Counted from the stretch's first letter, positions 23,820 to 37,595 are shown. The stretch: 64,000 nucleotides of DNA from Sipunculus nudus (GCA_026874595.1 CM049306.1:51100019-51164018); one strand, 5' to 3'. Translations and numbers: made by a program. Notes: generated by a model from the letters alone, not told the origin.

Positions 23820-24598
23820 CTGAAAATAAAACCTTAGATTCAAAGTTGTTGAGCAGGGTTAGTATCTGACTATCAGGGTTTCCCCTGAATATACCAGGGG
23901 TTAGCACTGCATTAGCTTGCTGACCATGGGTATAAGAATATGTGTATTTTTCTCCTGACACTTGTAAAAATGCCTAGCTCATGCTTCATTGAGTTGACAC
24001 CATGTAAATAAATAAAGACACTTTCTTACCTTGCTCCATGATGTATAAATTATATATTGTATCAATAAGAAATATCTTGAATGACCTTGTAATAATGTAA
24101 GGTTGAAACATGAAACGGTCTTGGTGGGTGTAAATATCTGAAGATACACGTTTAATTTCATTTCATTAAGTTCAACCTGACCTGACACAGTACATTCCCA
24201 GATTACATGTCATTCCATATATACAAACTAGTTGTAATATGTGTTTTTCTACTTTATTTATATTTTATTAATTTAGTCTGATTCAATATTAACTGACTTA
24301 ATTCTGCTATAAAACGAACTGATAACTATGATTCCAAACCATGATCTTATGTGTATATATTTATGTGCACGTGCAACGAACCTACCACAGATACCTTCAC
24401 AGCTAGAAGCCTTGTATTGTTATCTGTACATATAATATAAATAAGTGTTTATATAGTCAAATAAAGTTCCTGCTGTTTAACTTTAAACACATATAAAAGA
24501 ACAATGTTTAGACCATTCTTGTCTTATTCTTATATTTACCTGGTATAATTATTTTTTATTGTTTTATTTCTATTTTTTATTTTTGTTTATATAATTAT

Positions 24599-24812
24599 GG
24601 AGCGAGTATAGAATCCGGTCTACATGGACGAGGCAATGGGTGTATACGGACGAACGTAATGATGTTTAGGATTCATGTAATGGTGAAGTTAGAGGCATGT
24701 CGATGTCATATAATCAGGCATGTCATGGCTTATGTTGATCACTATTAATATGAGACGGTCCAGTCAGTTTAGACCCATCTTAAAAATGAAGACCGGATTC
24801 TACACTCGGGCC
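24599..24812. mobile_element. MITE of about 214 bp with 26-bp terminal inverted repeats
   Basis: The left end (GAGCGAGTATAGAATCCGG and onward) matches the reverse complement of the right end (GCCCGAGTGTAGAATCCGG) with few differences. TTAT borders both ends and may be the target duplication. There is no open frame. The superfamily is not clear. Confidence 0.7.
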
Positions 24813-25504
24813 TTATTTATAATAATTTTATGCTAAATTTAGTTGATTAAAAATTTTAAGGATTTGGCAATAATAATGGTAATTTTTTTATTATAAATGG
24901 TGGAATATAATATAAAAAAATAGGCAAATATAGAAATTATGTCCAAAGGGTAAAGGGTTTTTTATATGGTTTAAAATTATTGCACAGATTGCATTTTTGT
25001 AAGACTAGAGGCTAAGACTTATTAATTTGAGCTAATTAATCAATTGTGTGAATACATAACTCTCCTGTAATTCCTCGGGCAAACAGAGGTTAGCTGGTAG
25101 AGGCCTGCCTGACCTATTAAATCTTCTGAGACCTAAATGAACAACAATAAAGTAAAAATCGCTCCTTGTTGCGAATTTGATGCAGTTATTTTGTAAACCA
25201 TTAAGATACTAGTATATTATGGTTCAAAAGTTTGTCCATAACAATGTTCATAACAATGATAACAAAGCTCCCTTTTAAAGAGAACACAATAATCGCTTGT
25301 ACTGCTACTCTCGTGTGTCGAGGCAATAAACGACTGCCTGCTTCAAAAACTGCAAGCAAACAACTAGTGCCCCCTAGCGTCCAACCTGACCGGTTAATTC
25401 ATTCAACACAGCTGTGTGTGCACTAGGCAAAATGTTTTATATTCCGACCATCATAATACTTACTAATTATTAAATTGATTATGCTGTGTTAAAACATATT
25501 GCAG

Positions 25505-25585
25505 AAACACGAAAAGACAGAAGAAATTGCTGCATTCGACACACCTGAGTTTGCTTTAGAATTTGATCTTGAATCAACTGTCTAG
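25505..25585 (+). CDS. Possible terminal exon of an unidentified gene
   Basis: After an acceptor (AACATATTGCAG) comes a 26-codon frame, KHEKTEEIAAFDTPEFALEF and then DLESTV, ending in TAG and followed by ATTAAA about 50 nt later. The composition is protein-like and acidic. The last four residues, ESTV, fit a class I PDZ ligand, typical of membrane receptor or transporter tails. No upstream exon was recognised in the preceding 5 kb, so it could also be a decayed exon or chance. Confidence 0.3.
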   Translation, partial: KHEKTEEIAAFDTPEFALEFDLESTV

Positions 25586-26198
25586 TAGGGTGATTTAAAG
25601 GAAATGTCACAGGGTCTTTCAGTCATTGATAAACATTAAAGTTTTTTTTCAATTTGTTTCCTTGAATGTGTCGTACATTCTGGTACGAAACTATTGTCAC
25701 AATGAACACATTAATTAGAGTCCATAGCGTGAGACGTGACAGATTCTATTGACAGTTAATATATGGTTGTCCATAAAAACATCCTGGTATCCATTTCTTT
25801 CGAAAAATAGATTTGCATGCTTTCATGTGTTACATGATATCCGTGCATGAGCGTGCGTATTAATTAAGAAGCAAATTAGCGTATGACATCATGTTTGCTC
25901 CACGCACCGCTTTATTTGGCCTCCGAAGAATAGTTGATTTCACCAGTAAGTGTTAAGAACTTTTGACAAATATTCAAGCATGATATTACAATCTTGACTC
26001 GAGGAACACAGTATATAGTTCGTCATTCAGGTACAAAAGTCTTGACTTAAAATAAATGAGTATGCATGGGGGTCCCGAATGGCCACACACAACGTGAATG
26101 GTCTGTCACACCACTTAAGATGTTAACGACCAGGTTCTTTTAAAGTTTGTAAAACCTTCACACACGTAGGCCTAAACTCCAAAAACTAAATAAGACAT

Positions 26199-27243
26199 GT
26201 TAAAACAAATAAATATATTAAAGAAAGAAGACACATTCTCTGGAGTGGCTCTCTATGTGTACAATCACTGATGATTACTAACGTCCGATAATCAACACAG
26301 AAATTCGCACCAAGTCCGTTAGACACACTACACAGAGCAGTCCCCTTGTTTACACTTCTGATCACATGACCATCACGCACACGTGACATCGGAATGTTGC
26401 ACTGGTCGTCTCTCTGCTCTTCCGCGCTGTGCACATAGTACAATCAGTCCTTTCACAATTAAACGGGCCCCTTACACCAACAGTCCTTCGCTGGAGTATA
26501 CTCGTTTACCTCTCGGGGTACAGTTCAAGCAAACCCGCACATACTATTCTATCTGGACTTATGTCTGATGTATCCTGGAATCATCCAGTTGTAGGTAGCA
26601 GAATATGCTTCAACACAGCGATATCCAGTACCATTAGTTATAAGTGTAAATAAAGTCTTCGGTCTGTTCCTGGAAGCACTCACAACAGGTATAATCCCTA
26701 GTTTACCAGTCCGTCGGCAAAATACGTTTCTCGCTCTGAAGTCCGTTACAGAGAAATCACCTTGGACTTCCTCAGATATCGACTATTTACGCTTATAACA
26801 TCATATCTCAGCTGTCTAGACTCATGATGCAAGTAGACCTGCCCCTTGACTGCAGGTATCGTCAGGATATACCATCCTGGCACGCTGATCGGGCAAATGT
26901 GTCGAACATCCCCTTGTTACGACTTATATTTGCTTGCCGACGTCACAAGTCCTGACCGTCCTCTGGCCAATCAGGACTCCCTTTTATGCAGACCCCCAAT
27001 AACAACATGCATTCTGATATGGACACACCTTTCAGAGATAAAATCACGAGAAAACTAAATTAAAAAGTTGTTAGTCCTTTGAAATCTACAACAAACATTC
27101 GTAACTATAGAGACCATCAAACAGAGACGGCTCCGACTGTAATGGAATTAACATCAAATGAGACACAGATGCCCTCTAACCAAATTTCTCACGCTAATAT
27201 CCAAATACGAAAATTCATATAAATGTACAGTAAATTATCAAAA
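26199..27243. repeat. Dispersed repeat, copy A (about 1.05 kb)
   Basis: It shares a long, collinear, diverged match with 33206-34171: both contain CCTGGAATCATCCAG, CTCTGAAGTCCGTTACAGAG, CGCTGATCGGGCA and ATAAATGTACAGTAAATTAT in the same order. No open frame, terminal repeat or transposase was found. It may be a non-autonomous element or a solo LTR. Confidence 0.7.
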
Positions 27244-29125
27244 CTAACAGGGGGCAAAGGCTTATCTCACTAACAACAATATCACGGGATGACTGCATTG
27301 TTGGTACATCAGTGTAGGTGATTCCCTGGATGCTGATAGCTCTTTACAATCAAAGCACAGTTCAACCATTCTCTTTGATGTTTGTGTATTATAAGCCTCT
27401 GATAGCCTGGCAAGAACCCAGTCACACAGAACACCAAGGTTTACTCTACCTGGTGATTGTTTCCCAAACTAAAATTATGACTAAAACTGTATTAAACACA
27501 AATCTGTGTCTAATTCCTTTCCAAGCTTGTGGTTTTTATTGTGATTTAACCCAAAATTGTGGCTGTATTTCCTTTGTGTGACATATTTCTTGCAATTATA
27601 TTGTCGCCAGTCAGAAAGGAACGCTCCATGAAAACCTTGTTTGCCTTATTTTATCAACATGACTCACCTCCCAGATGAAACTGGATGACATGAGTGACTT
27701 ATACATTATAATGCTGAAGTTAATTTGATTTCAGGCAGAAAATGAAATGTAAATGTAATCTGAGTTAGTGTTTCTTTCAAAATAATTTATGCAACTGCAT
27801 TCAGTTGGATTTTTGTAATTTGTTGAATTACAAAGATTTTCCGTTATGCGAAACAGGTATATAATAATAGTAACATTTTCAGATACCCATCCTGATACCA
27901 TAAGGGGAACCATACTCTTATGATGAGCAAAAAGTTTGCACATCACCAGAGCTCACTGATTATTGCAGCATCTTGATAAACTAGCTGTCTATGAGTAGGC
28001 AAAAGAGAAACCCCCTGAAAGAGCCCTCACTTCCTTATCTTGCCTCTCTCGCCTACTTCAGCCCATTTCGAACGCGTTTTTAGGATGGCGGGCATAACCC
28101 TCAGACCAGCTCGTTGTTGCTTGTAGGACATATTTTACATTTTGGTTAAATATACAAATGCAATATAAATGTATACTTTACATAATTACTTGAACGACAT
28201 TAGTAAGGTTATGGAAATACAAATAATCAATTAAATGAAAATGCAAATAAATCGTATTTTGATGAATTATCATTCATAATAATGATGATGTATATATTGT
28301 TGACGTTTATATTGTTGATAATAATTAAAGACTGCACAAGTTACTGCTGCACTGTAACAGGTTTCACTTTAAAGAATTTTAAACGTAGCAATACATTAAA
28401 AAAATATATAAACTTTAAAATAAAGCTTGAAAAATATGGAGGGGGGGGGGGGGCCTTTTGTCTTTACCCGACTGTTGCCACCTGGGGGATTCAACAGCTT
28501 TTGTTCATCAGGTGCAATGGACACTTCATTTAGCTGTGAATTATTAAAATAAATTATTGTTTATTTTATTGGTTGATAACATATTTTAGTGTGGCCTAAT
28601 GAGCGGTCAACATAAGATACTTCAAGATTAAAATATTTTTTTTTCACTGAGTATTTTACTTATTTTTATTGAACCAGTAATAGTTAATAGTAATAGTAAT
28701 ATGGGTAAAGTAATAGTAATAGCCACCCATTACTTTTGGTGAAACACTCAAAATGTTGGTTAATAGCTAGTAATAGGCAAACACCCCAAGTAATAGTAAT
28801 AGACCCTATTTACTGAAATCAGTAGTAGGCCCCTTGTCTGTCTGTTTATACTCCCTACTAGAAAATGCAATCCAATAACTTATTCACATTCCTCTGTGAC
28901 ATGGTCTCTGACTTCATTTTAGAAAGATTTGCTTAATATCCTGAAGTGCTATTGTTATTGTAATAATAACTGTCAATCTCCGTGTGCGGGTGATCCAGTA
29001 TCTAATCACAAGATAACAGTATATGTCAAAGCTCAGTGGTGGATCCGAGGGGTGCCGAAATTCACATGGGTTAATTAATACAAAAAAAAAATAAATATTC
29101 CACAGACTCTTGGAAAAATCAGTAC
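27244..29125. other. Intergenic; GTAATA-rich stretch and a G run
   Basis: No supported exon. A 13-base G run lies at 28441-28453. At 28675-28830 the hexamer-like GTAATA/TAATAG recurs many times with an inverted TAATGGGT/ACCCATTA pair. The rest is plain AT-rich DNA. Confidence 0.6.
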
Positions 29126-29875
29126 CAGGGGCGGATTCAGAAACAAAAGGTCTCCAACACACGAGGACTAATGACAAAACCTGAAAAAAGGTTCCAAGAC
29201 ACGGAAGGTGGGGGGGGGGGGGGGGGGGGTTCCAGGACGAGAAATTGGTCCGAAACCCTTAAAAATGTTTGCCGCTGCTGACAAAAGGGGAAGGTACGGA
29301 CCCCCCAGACCCGTCCCCTCAATCCGCTTCTGAGCGGGAGGGTGTGATTTTTATTAGACCAGTGAAAACAACCGAGTTTCTGCCACTCTGCATGTAGGAC
29401 ATATACAAACATGTGCTTCAAATTTTGAAATAATGCATTAGAAAACAAATTTAAATCCATGTTCATATTTTGCATTATTAACAGAGAGTTAATTCTTTAG
29501 TATACTTGATCAAATTACGTATAAATAGTGAAATTGGGGAAACATTTCCCGGGATATGGGGTTTTCCACTATAAAAGCAGTGACAATTGTGTAGAAATTT
29601 GTTGGAGATTGATTAATGCTTTGCCTTTTAATGCTAACTTTTCCATTCAACATGTTTATGTAGTTAAATATTACCAATCTAAATAAAAACTCCAGGTGCA
29701 TTTTAGTCGTTTAAGTGTCGCAGCTTCATTTTGGAGTCCCGGAGTTTGTTGTTGAGGGAACATTACAAGATTGTCTCGCAGCAATACATCCAACCTGCAT
29801 GCATGCACCGCCGCTGTCAGCTCGTTCACATCAATCAGTAGACCACCCACTATCAAGTCAGTGAATCCGCCCCTG
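29126..29875. mobile_element. hAT-like element with CAGGGGCGGATTCA termini
   Basis: The left end, CAGGGGCGGATTCA, is matched exactly by the reverse complement of the right end (TGAATCCGCCCCTG). An internal ATCCGCTTCTG at about 29320 with a G-run segment resembles the shorter copies at 4678 and 40599, so two related elements may be nested. No clear 8-bp target duplication is visible. A minus-strand 61-codon frame inside is not recognised. Confidence 0.6.
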
Positions 29876-30422
29876 TAGCTCGCACAATCCGCGCCTTACA
29901 TATTTTCATTATAGTCTCTTGACCATTGTACACTCAGCTTATGCATCTGTTGAAACAGAACATGGTCAGGCTCTAAACACTTACACAAGATTCACATCGG
30001 AATGACACAGTCGCATGTGTGAACTTATTGTTCCGGCGTCGTAAATCAAGTGATCACTGGCGGTTTGCTATATATCGAATGAACAAGATGCTTCAAGTGA
30101 CATCTAATTAATCTTGTAGTCTTGAAAATGTGGGATTTGCAGGGGCACTCGGATGAACTTAACGATAATCCGTGAAGAAAGATTTTTTTCCCAATTTTCA
30201 TATTGCATGGTTGAGGAAATCGAAAGATCTCCACGGATTAATACAGGGAAATCAGTTCCGCAGTAAGAAACGTACACATATGTATAGGTAATTTGCATTT
30301 TTGAGTACTAGATCTTCAAAGAGGATCGCTTAGAAAGAGGAAACGGATTTATTACACTCGGCGGTGTAATCATTTTATACAAATCCGATATCTACGAGTA
30401 TTTGTGATACTGTCCTATAAAA
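29876..30422. promoter_or_regulatory. 5' flank of the SLC22 gene
   Basis: It ends with CTATAAAAATG, so a TATAAAA-like motif lies directly on the start codon, too close to act as its TATA box. No clear initiator or CpG island is seen; any 5' UTR exon could be here. Confidence 0.3.
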
Positions 30423-30812
30423 ATGACAGTGAAACATTTTGACGATATCTATGACATATCGGGTCACTTTGGTCCTTATCAGATAGGGACCTTCTGTTTA
30501 GTGGGACTGGTTGCCATTTTTCCAGGCTGGCAAAATTTTATCGTTAATTTCATCGGACCAAATCAGGACCACTGGTGCCGGGTGCCGCGCCTTCAAAACT
30601 TCAGCCACGGTCAACAGAAGTACATCGCCATCCCGCCAGATGGCAGCGCCTACAGTAAATGTAAAGTATATGATTTGAACTATAACAATTTTTCAGACGA
30701 AGAATTGCTTAATTGGAACAGGACGGCCGTAATTGAGTCACAGGTACCTCAGATTGACTGTAAGGATTATGTCTATGATCGGTCAGAATTTCTCAACACC
30801 ATTGTTGAAAAG
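30423..30812 (+). CDS. SLC22 exon 1: TM1 and large extracellular loop
   Basis: It starts at an ATG with A at -3. Residues 1-18 are the cytoplasmic start with the family FG.YQ motif; about 19-45 form TM1 (IGTFCLVGLVAIFPGWQNFI). The rest is the glycosylated loop, with cysteines in DHWC, SKC and IDC. It ends FLNTIVEK|GTAGGA in phase 0, and the next exon supplies FGLVC, matching the family's TIV.EF.LVC. Confidence 0.95.
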
Positions 30813-32226
30813 GTAGGATATTTTGCATTATACATGTATGTGTATTCTACAGCCATATATGTGTTTTCGTCACTATAATGTGTCTATGAGTGTTATATTT
30901 TTTGTTGTTGAAACAGCATATTTTAATTGGGTATAAACCATTATAATTATAAATTAATCTAGACATATTGGTATGTTCATCAAAATTCGAATATATCCAT
31001 GTGATTTATTCTATAAAAAAATGTTCAGTAATATATTTTCTTTATGATAGTTGTTTATCTGACAGTATAGTATGGTGTGTGGCCGCATCCGAATTATATT
31101 TTCTTACATGGTTCATGTCCTGTTTCTGTATGGTTTGGTGAATGACTGCGTATTAATATTTTCTTACATATAGTGTATACTTTTTTGTTATTCTTTCGAA
31201 TCTTCATATTCATAAAAAATGCAAACATTTTTTTCATAACATACTAACCTACTAAAATGGACTAAAAATCGATGTTTGCATTATTTTTCTTCCGCTACAT
31301 ATATTACAACCAGGTTTATATATCAATAAAAAAAATCGTCGTTTTAGACAAGGGTAAGGCAAGAACAAGTTGATAATCCTCAATAGAAAACTTTTTTTTT
31401 GGTTGATACTAGGGTAATTTTTCCTGTAAATCAATATCTGCTACCAAAAATGTTGTACTGTACATATTTAAGGATAAATTTGCATATTTGAATGAATTTG
31501 TAGAGTTGATTATATAATAAATAAATCTATTGATTATTTGGCTTTTTATAGAAAGAATATGGTATTTTGGGTACAAAATATTCAAATTTGATAAGATATA
31601 ACGTTAGTCTATATGAAACCTTATATTTTAAAATAATAATTTGCAGGTAAATTATGCTAATTGGACAAATTATTTAGATTAATGATAGTGGTCTTTTCTT
31701 AGTAAGAAAATCATAACATTGCTTAAAGATATACACATTTTAGTGTTAATATGTGTTATTTATAATTTTAAAGCTTATTTTCATATTTGCGTGTTTATTA
31801 ACTAATTTGCATATACCATCACATTTGCATTTATATTTCCAACCGGAATGGTAATGCTGATTTCATTTCTTTTACTTGAATGTTATTTAGAAACATATAA
31901 TGTTATTAACTGTACAGGTTTGTCTACTTGCTTGGGAATGGGTCTTCCCCTTTAGTTATCCAATAAAAAACGATTATTTTACAATTATTATTTAACTAAG
32001 TTTTGCATATGTAATGAGCCACGGGTCGAATCATGATAATCGTTCAGGTACTGATGCGTATTACATGTATATAAAACTGTATCCATTGATTATTTATGTC
32101 AATGTGTCAAGGTGCCGTGTTTTAATTGGTCTTACCCTCCAGTAGACCACTGAATAAATAATTAGCTAATTAGCACATGTAAGGAGCGACGGGTAAAAAA
32201 AAATGATCGTCATGTTTTTTTTGGTG

Positions 32227-32288
<62 letters not shown>

Positions 32289-35200
32289 CATATACATTCA
32301 AGGGCCATATATATCTCCTGGCTTGTCAAAATTAATAGGACTCTAATAGGAGCATGTAGTTGTCTTTTATCTTAAAACACTGGCATCGAAATATTTCTGT
32401 ATATCTTCAAGTGTCGTTAATTCATAAAATGTCAATTTCATTCAAATTACCCACATCTCACCCTTGCCAATGACGTTTACCCAAATACTGTCATTTTTTT
32501 GGTGATTTGTACTCTAAAAGAGTGACCTATATCCAGCACCCGTTACTACATGGAGTTCTATTACTTTTCTTGCTCACATGGTTCACGTTGTTATTATTCT
32601 TTGTCCCCATGAGCTTATCACTTGCATACGGGACAATCATTTTCGTTAATTTTGCTTATTTTATTACAAATTAAGCCCTGGAAATGTACCCAATGCCAAT
32701 CATGCTAACATCAATACAACTGGAAAGAATATCATATTCATTTACTTTCAGCCAAACCTCACACGAACATGAGCTGGCATTCTCCGTTCCATATTAATTT
32801 ATGCTGTTGTGCATGAATTAAAATATTCCCTTAAATGATGCATCAACTTAATTTATTTATAAAGTAAATGTTAGATCTTGGCCTCTCCTACCTTGGCATC
32901 AAAAACGAATGGAAGTATTATTTTTCACCAAACACCCCACAACTGATCTTGATTCGACCAGCTGCTCATTGCATGTGCAAATTAGTAAATTATTTTTAAA
33001 AGACAACTTAATAGGAGGCAGAAAATCCATTAAATCATACTGAATAAATTCTCTCAAATAACATATTTTCTTTTTAATTTTCCAATCAGTATCATTATTT
33101 AAATTTGGTATATCTAGAGAAGTGAACGACCATGTTCATTAACTGTCAAACCAACTGGCTGAAACTTATGCATAGGTATATTCCAATAGATAAATGAGCC
33201 AGGAGTTAACAAAAAAAATCAATATATTTAAGAAAACATACACTAACGTTTATCTGGAGAAGCGATCCACATATATAGGCACTGATGATCATAAAAGTTC
33301 AAAAATTTTCACAAAACAACCACCAAGCCCGTTAACCACAGTGCACAGAGTATTCCATTGTTAACACTTCTCCTAATCACAGGTCAAACGTAACATCGGA
33401 AGGTTGCACTGCCCGGCACACCGTCTGTTCCCGCAGTGTCCACAGTACAATCAGTCCACTTTTGATTCAGGGAGCTCAGACAACCATTAGCCTCTCGTTG
33501 GAGAACTGGTATAACTTTCAAGACACAGTTCACGCAGTACTAACTAATTAGCGCACAGACGATTCTATCTTGACTTAGAGTCAATGTCTTTCACAGCTGA
33601 TGTCTCCTGGAATCATCCAGCTCTAGGTAATCGAATGAGCTTCCACAGTGATATCAAGTAAGGCCACAGTTACGCGTTTAAATAATGTCCTTGTTCTGTT
33701 CCTGGAAAAAGCTCACAACAGGTGTAAATTCGTCAGATTACCAGTCCGTCCGCAAAATGCGATACACGCTCTGAAGTCCGTTACAGAGAAATCACCGAAA
33801 TCTACGCTTATACGTCTAACAACTGTTTAACCTCTGATGCACGCAGACCTGCCCCTGGAATGCAGATATCGTCAGGCTTACACGAATTGGCGCGCTGATC
33901 GGGCACTTCTGGAAGCCAATTCACATGAATTTGATATGGACACACTTCCAGAGACAAACCCATGAGAAAAATAAACTAAACAGGTACATATGCTTTGAAG
34001 TCCAAAACAAACAGTCGTTACTACAAAGACCGCCAACCAGACACGGCTCAGACTGAATTAAATTGCATTGAAATTAACATCAAACGAAACACGTGTGCTC
34101 TCCATCCAAAGTTCACAAGCTAATATCTAAACATGATATTCCATATAAATGTACAGTAAATTATCAAAAAAGTCATCTGGTTATACAATGTATTTCTAAC
34201 TAGAACATGCAATACAATATCTAAGTCACAGTCCTCAGTTGATAATGACCGAACCTGAATGATATTTTCTTACATGGTTTATGTCCTGTTAGCGTTTGGT
34301 TTTGTGAATGACCGCACCTGAATGATATTTTCTTAAGTAATTTACAATATGTTTCTGTATTGTTTAGTGTGTGACCATGCTAGGATGACATGTCGTATAC
34401 ATCGTTTATGTTTCTGTTTCTGTAAAATATTTCTTGGTATTTGACGACGCTTTAAGGGTATTTTTATAATGCTATATTTTTATGTTCTGTTTTTGTTTGA
34501 ACTGTTTTGTAAACGCGTTTAGATGGTATGTGTTCTGTTTCAGTATGCTTTGATGTGTGGTCATCCCTGGATATATCGATCGTTTATGTGCGTTTACGTT
34601 TTGTTTCAGTTTTGATTAGGGATGTGACCGCGCATTAAGGTCTGTTTCAGTTTGGCTTGGTGTGTTACGGTGTGTTATGTTCTGTTTCAGTTAGGTTTGA
34701 TATGTTACCGTGCGTCATGATCTATTCAATTTGGTTTGGCATGTTACCGCGCGTTATCTTTTGTTTCAGTTTGGTTTTGTGTTACCGTACGTTATCTTTT
34801 GTTTAAATTTGGTTTGGTGTTACCTAGGGTTATGTTCTGTTTCAGTTTGGTTTATTAGTTGACCGTGCGTTATGTTGTTTTAATTTGGTTTGGTGTGTTA
34901 CTGTGCGTTATGTTCTGGTTCACTATGGTTTGGTGTTTGACCCGACGTTATATTCTTGTTCAGATTGGTTTAATATGTGGCTGTGAGTACTGTTTCAGTT
35001 TGGTTTATTGTTTGACTGTGCGTTATGTTTTGTTTCAGTTTAGTTTGGTTTGTGTCCCCGCGTTATGTTTTGTTTCAGTTTGTTATTGTGTTTAGCCTTG
35101 CGTTATGTTATGTTTCAGTTCTGTTTCGAGTGTGACCATGCGTTATGTTTTGACTTAGTTTAGTTTCAGTTTAGTTTCAGTCTTGATGGTGTGTTGCTAT

Positions 35201-37503
35201 GGGTATGTTCTGTTTAAGTTTGCTTTTGCGTGTCAGCGTGCGTTATGTTCGGTTTCAATCTGGTCTGTTGTGTGACCGCACGTACGTTCTGTTTCTGTTT
35301 GGTTTGGTGTGTGACCGTGCATTTTGTTCTGTTTCCGTTTAATTTGGTGTGTGACCGTGTTTATGTTCTGTTTCAGTTTGGTTTGATGTGAAGCCGTGCG
35401 TTATGTTCTGTTTCAGAATTGTTTGGTGTTACTTGTGCATTATATTCTGTTTCAGTTTGCTTTGGTGTGTATAGCTGTGCATGTTGTTTTGTTTCATTTT
35501 GGTTAGGTGTGTCACCGTGCGTCATGTTTGGTTTGGTATATGACTGCCCGTTAAGTTCTGTTTCAGTTTGAGCTGGCGAGTTACCTTGCGTTATGTTCTT
35601 TTTCAGTTAGGTGTGGTGTGTTACCGTGCGTTATGTTCTGTTTCAGTTTGGTGTGTGACCACCCGTTATGTTTTGTTTCAGTTTGAGCTTGCGAGTTACC
35701 TTGCGTTATGTTATTTTTTAGTTTGGTTTGGTGTGTTACCGTGCGTTATGTCCTGTTATAGTTTGGTTTAGTATGTTACCGTGCGTTATGTTCTGTTTTA
35801 GTTTGGTTTTGTATGTTACCGTGCGTTATGTTCTGTTTTAGTTTGGTTTTGTGTGTTACCGTGCGTTATGTTCTGTTTTAGTTTGGTTTGGTGTGTTACC
35901 GTGCGTTATGTTCTGTTTCAGTTTGGTGTGTGACCACCCGTTATGTTCTGTTTCAGTTTGAGCTTGCGAGTTACCTTGCGTTATGTTATTTTTTAGTTTG
36001 GTTTTGTATGTTACCGTGCGTTATGTTCTGTTTTAGTTTGGTTTGGTGTGTTACCGTGCGTTATATTCTGTTTTAGTTTGGTTTGGTGTGTAGCCGGGCC
36101 TGGATGGTCCCGCTCGTGTCGACCATCTACTTGTTTGGACATTTGGTAGGAGCTGTTACCTCCGGGATTTTGTCAGACAGGTATCTTATATTAAGCTCTT
36201 ATCCTTTTGTCAAGTACATTAATGGTATTTTACACAATCGCCTTGGCTATAATTTTTTCAGACATTTTATAACATTAATATTCTTAGCAGCCGTAATTAT
36301 TTTTTTCAACTTTCTGTATAGGACTCATCAACTCAGCCTTAAACCTGGGTTCCTCTGCACTGGGCCAGAAAATAATGTTGCACTGATGATCAAAACCAAT
36401 AATATATACTCCAAATTCACAATCGTTTCATATATCAAAATCTAACAAATTTCATTTTTCAGTGAATTTTCAGGAACGTGTAGTATCAGCGAAAGATTTC
36501 ACTCCCTGAGCAGTGCTGATGCACTGCACGGCCTTTCCAGATCCTCTTCGCTTTAACCTCTTTTGCATCCGACTTCAAGTTTTGAAACCGGGGTTAAAAG
36601 TAAAAAAGATATAGAATGACTTATGTGTAAAGCCACCGTATAATAAATGCAAGAAAAGACATGCTCAGTAAATCCATCAATGATATTTTCAGGTTCGGCC
36701 GCAAGAGGACGCTACTGGCTCTGATATTTGTCGGAGGCGGCACAGCCCTCGCTGCAGCATTCGCCACTCATTACGTTCTTTTTGTCTTACTTCGAATGAT
36801 CTGTGGCGCCGTTGGCATGGGATCCATTCAAACTGGTTTCGTTTTGAGTAAGTTTCAGTTAAAAAAAGTCAAATGTGAGTCAGGATGGAATGAGCACCAG
36901 CTCATATAGTCTTGTTTCGTCTATATATGACCATTACGAATTACCATGGTTACTTTTACATATAATAGTATCTAGGTCACGAACAAAAAACTTGCCTTAC
37001 ATGCCTTCAGTCTTCGATTACCTTACATCGGCAAAGGCTCGTGAATGCCATAAATTTTCAAAATGATCAGAAAGATAGTATCAATAGTTTTATTCTATTT
37101 TTTTCCCTTCTCCTTCTTCTTCTTTTTCTTCTTCAAATAATCTTTACAGTTGTGTTTCCTATTAGAATTCTTATTATATATATCGTTATTTTATGTAAAG
37201 TATTGTTGTTGCTGCTGTTGTTGTTGTTGTTATTATCATTATAATAATTATTATTATTATTATTAGTAGTAGAAGTAGTGGTAGTTGTAGTAGAAGCATT
37301 ATTATAATTATCATTATTATTATGTTATTATCATTAGTAGTAGTAGTAGGTAGTAGTTGTTGTAGTTGTGGTAAAAGTAGTATAACAATTGTATTTCCAG
37401 GGTTTAATGACTGGCTGAAGTTACTGCATATATAGATATTTCTTCCTCTGGCGTCTTCTTTTCACATTATTATGAATATTTAATCAATGTGCAGTAAGCG
37501 ATT

Positions 37504-37595
<92 letters not shown>

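Noticed and set aside
30350-30425. TATA box for the SLC22 gene (CTATAAAAATG)
   Set aside because: It overlaps the start codon, so it cannot lie 25-30 bp upstream of a transcription start that yields this mRNA.
34859-36076. Hydrophobic Cys/Tyr/Val-rich frames that look like membrane proteins
   Set aside because: They are the 40-bp minisatellite read in rotating frames; the repetition comes from DNA duplication, not protein selection.
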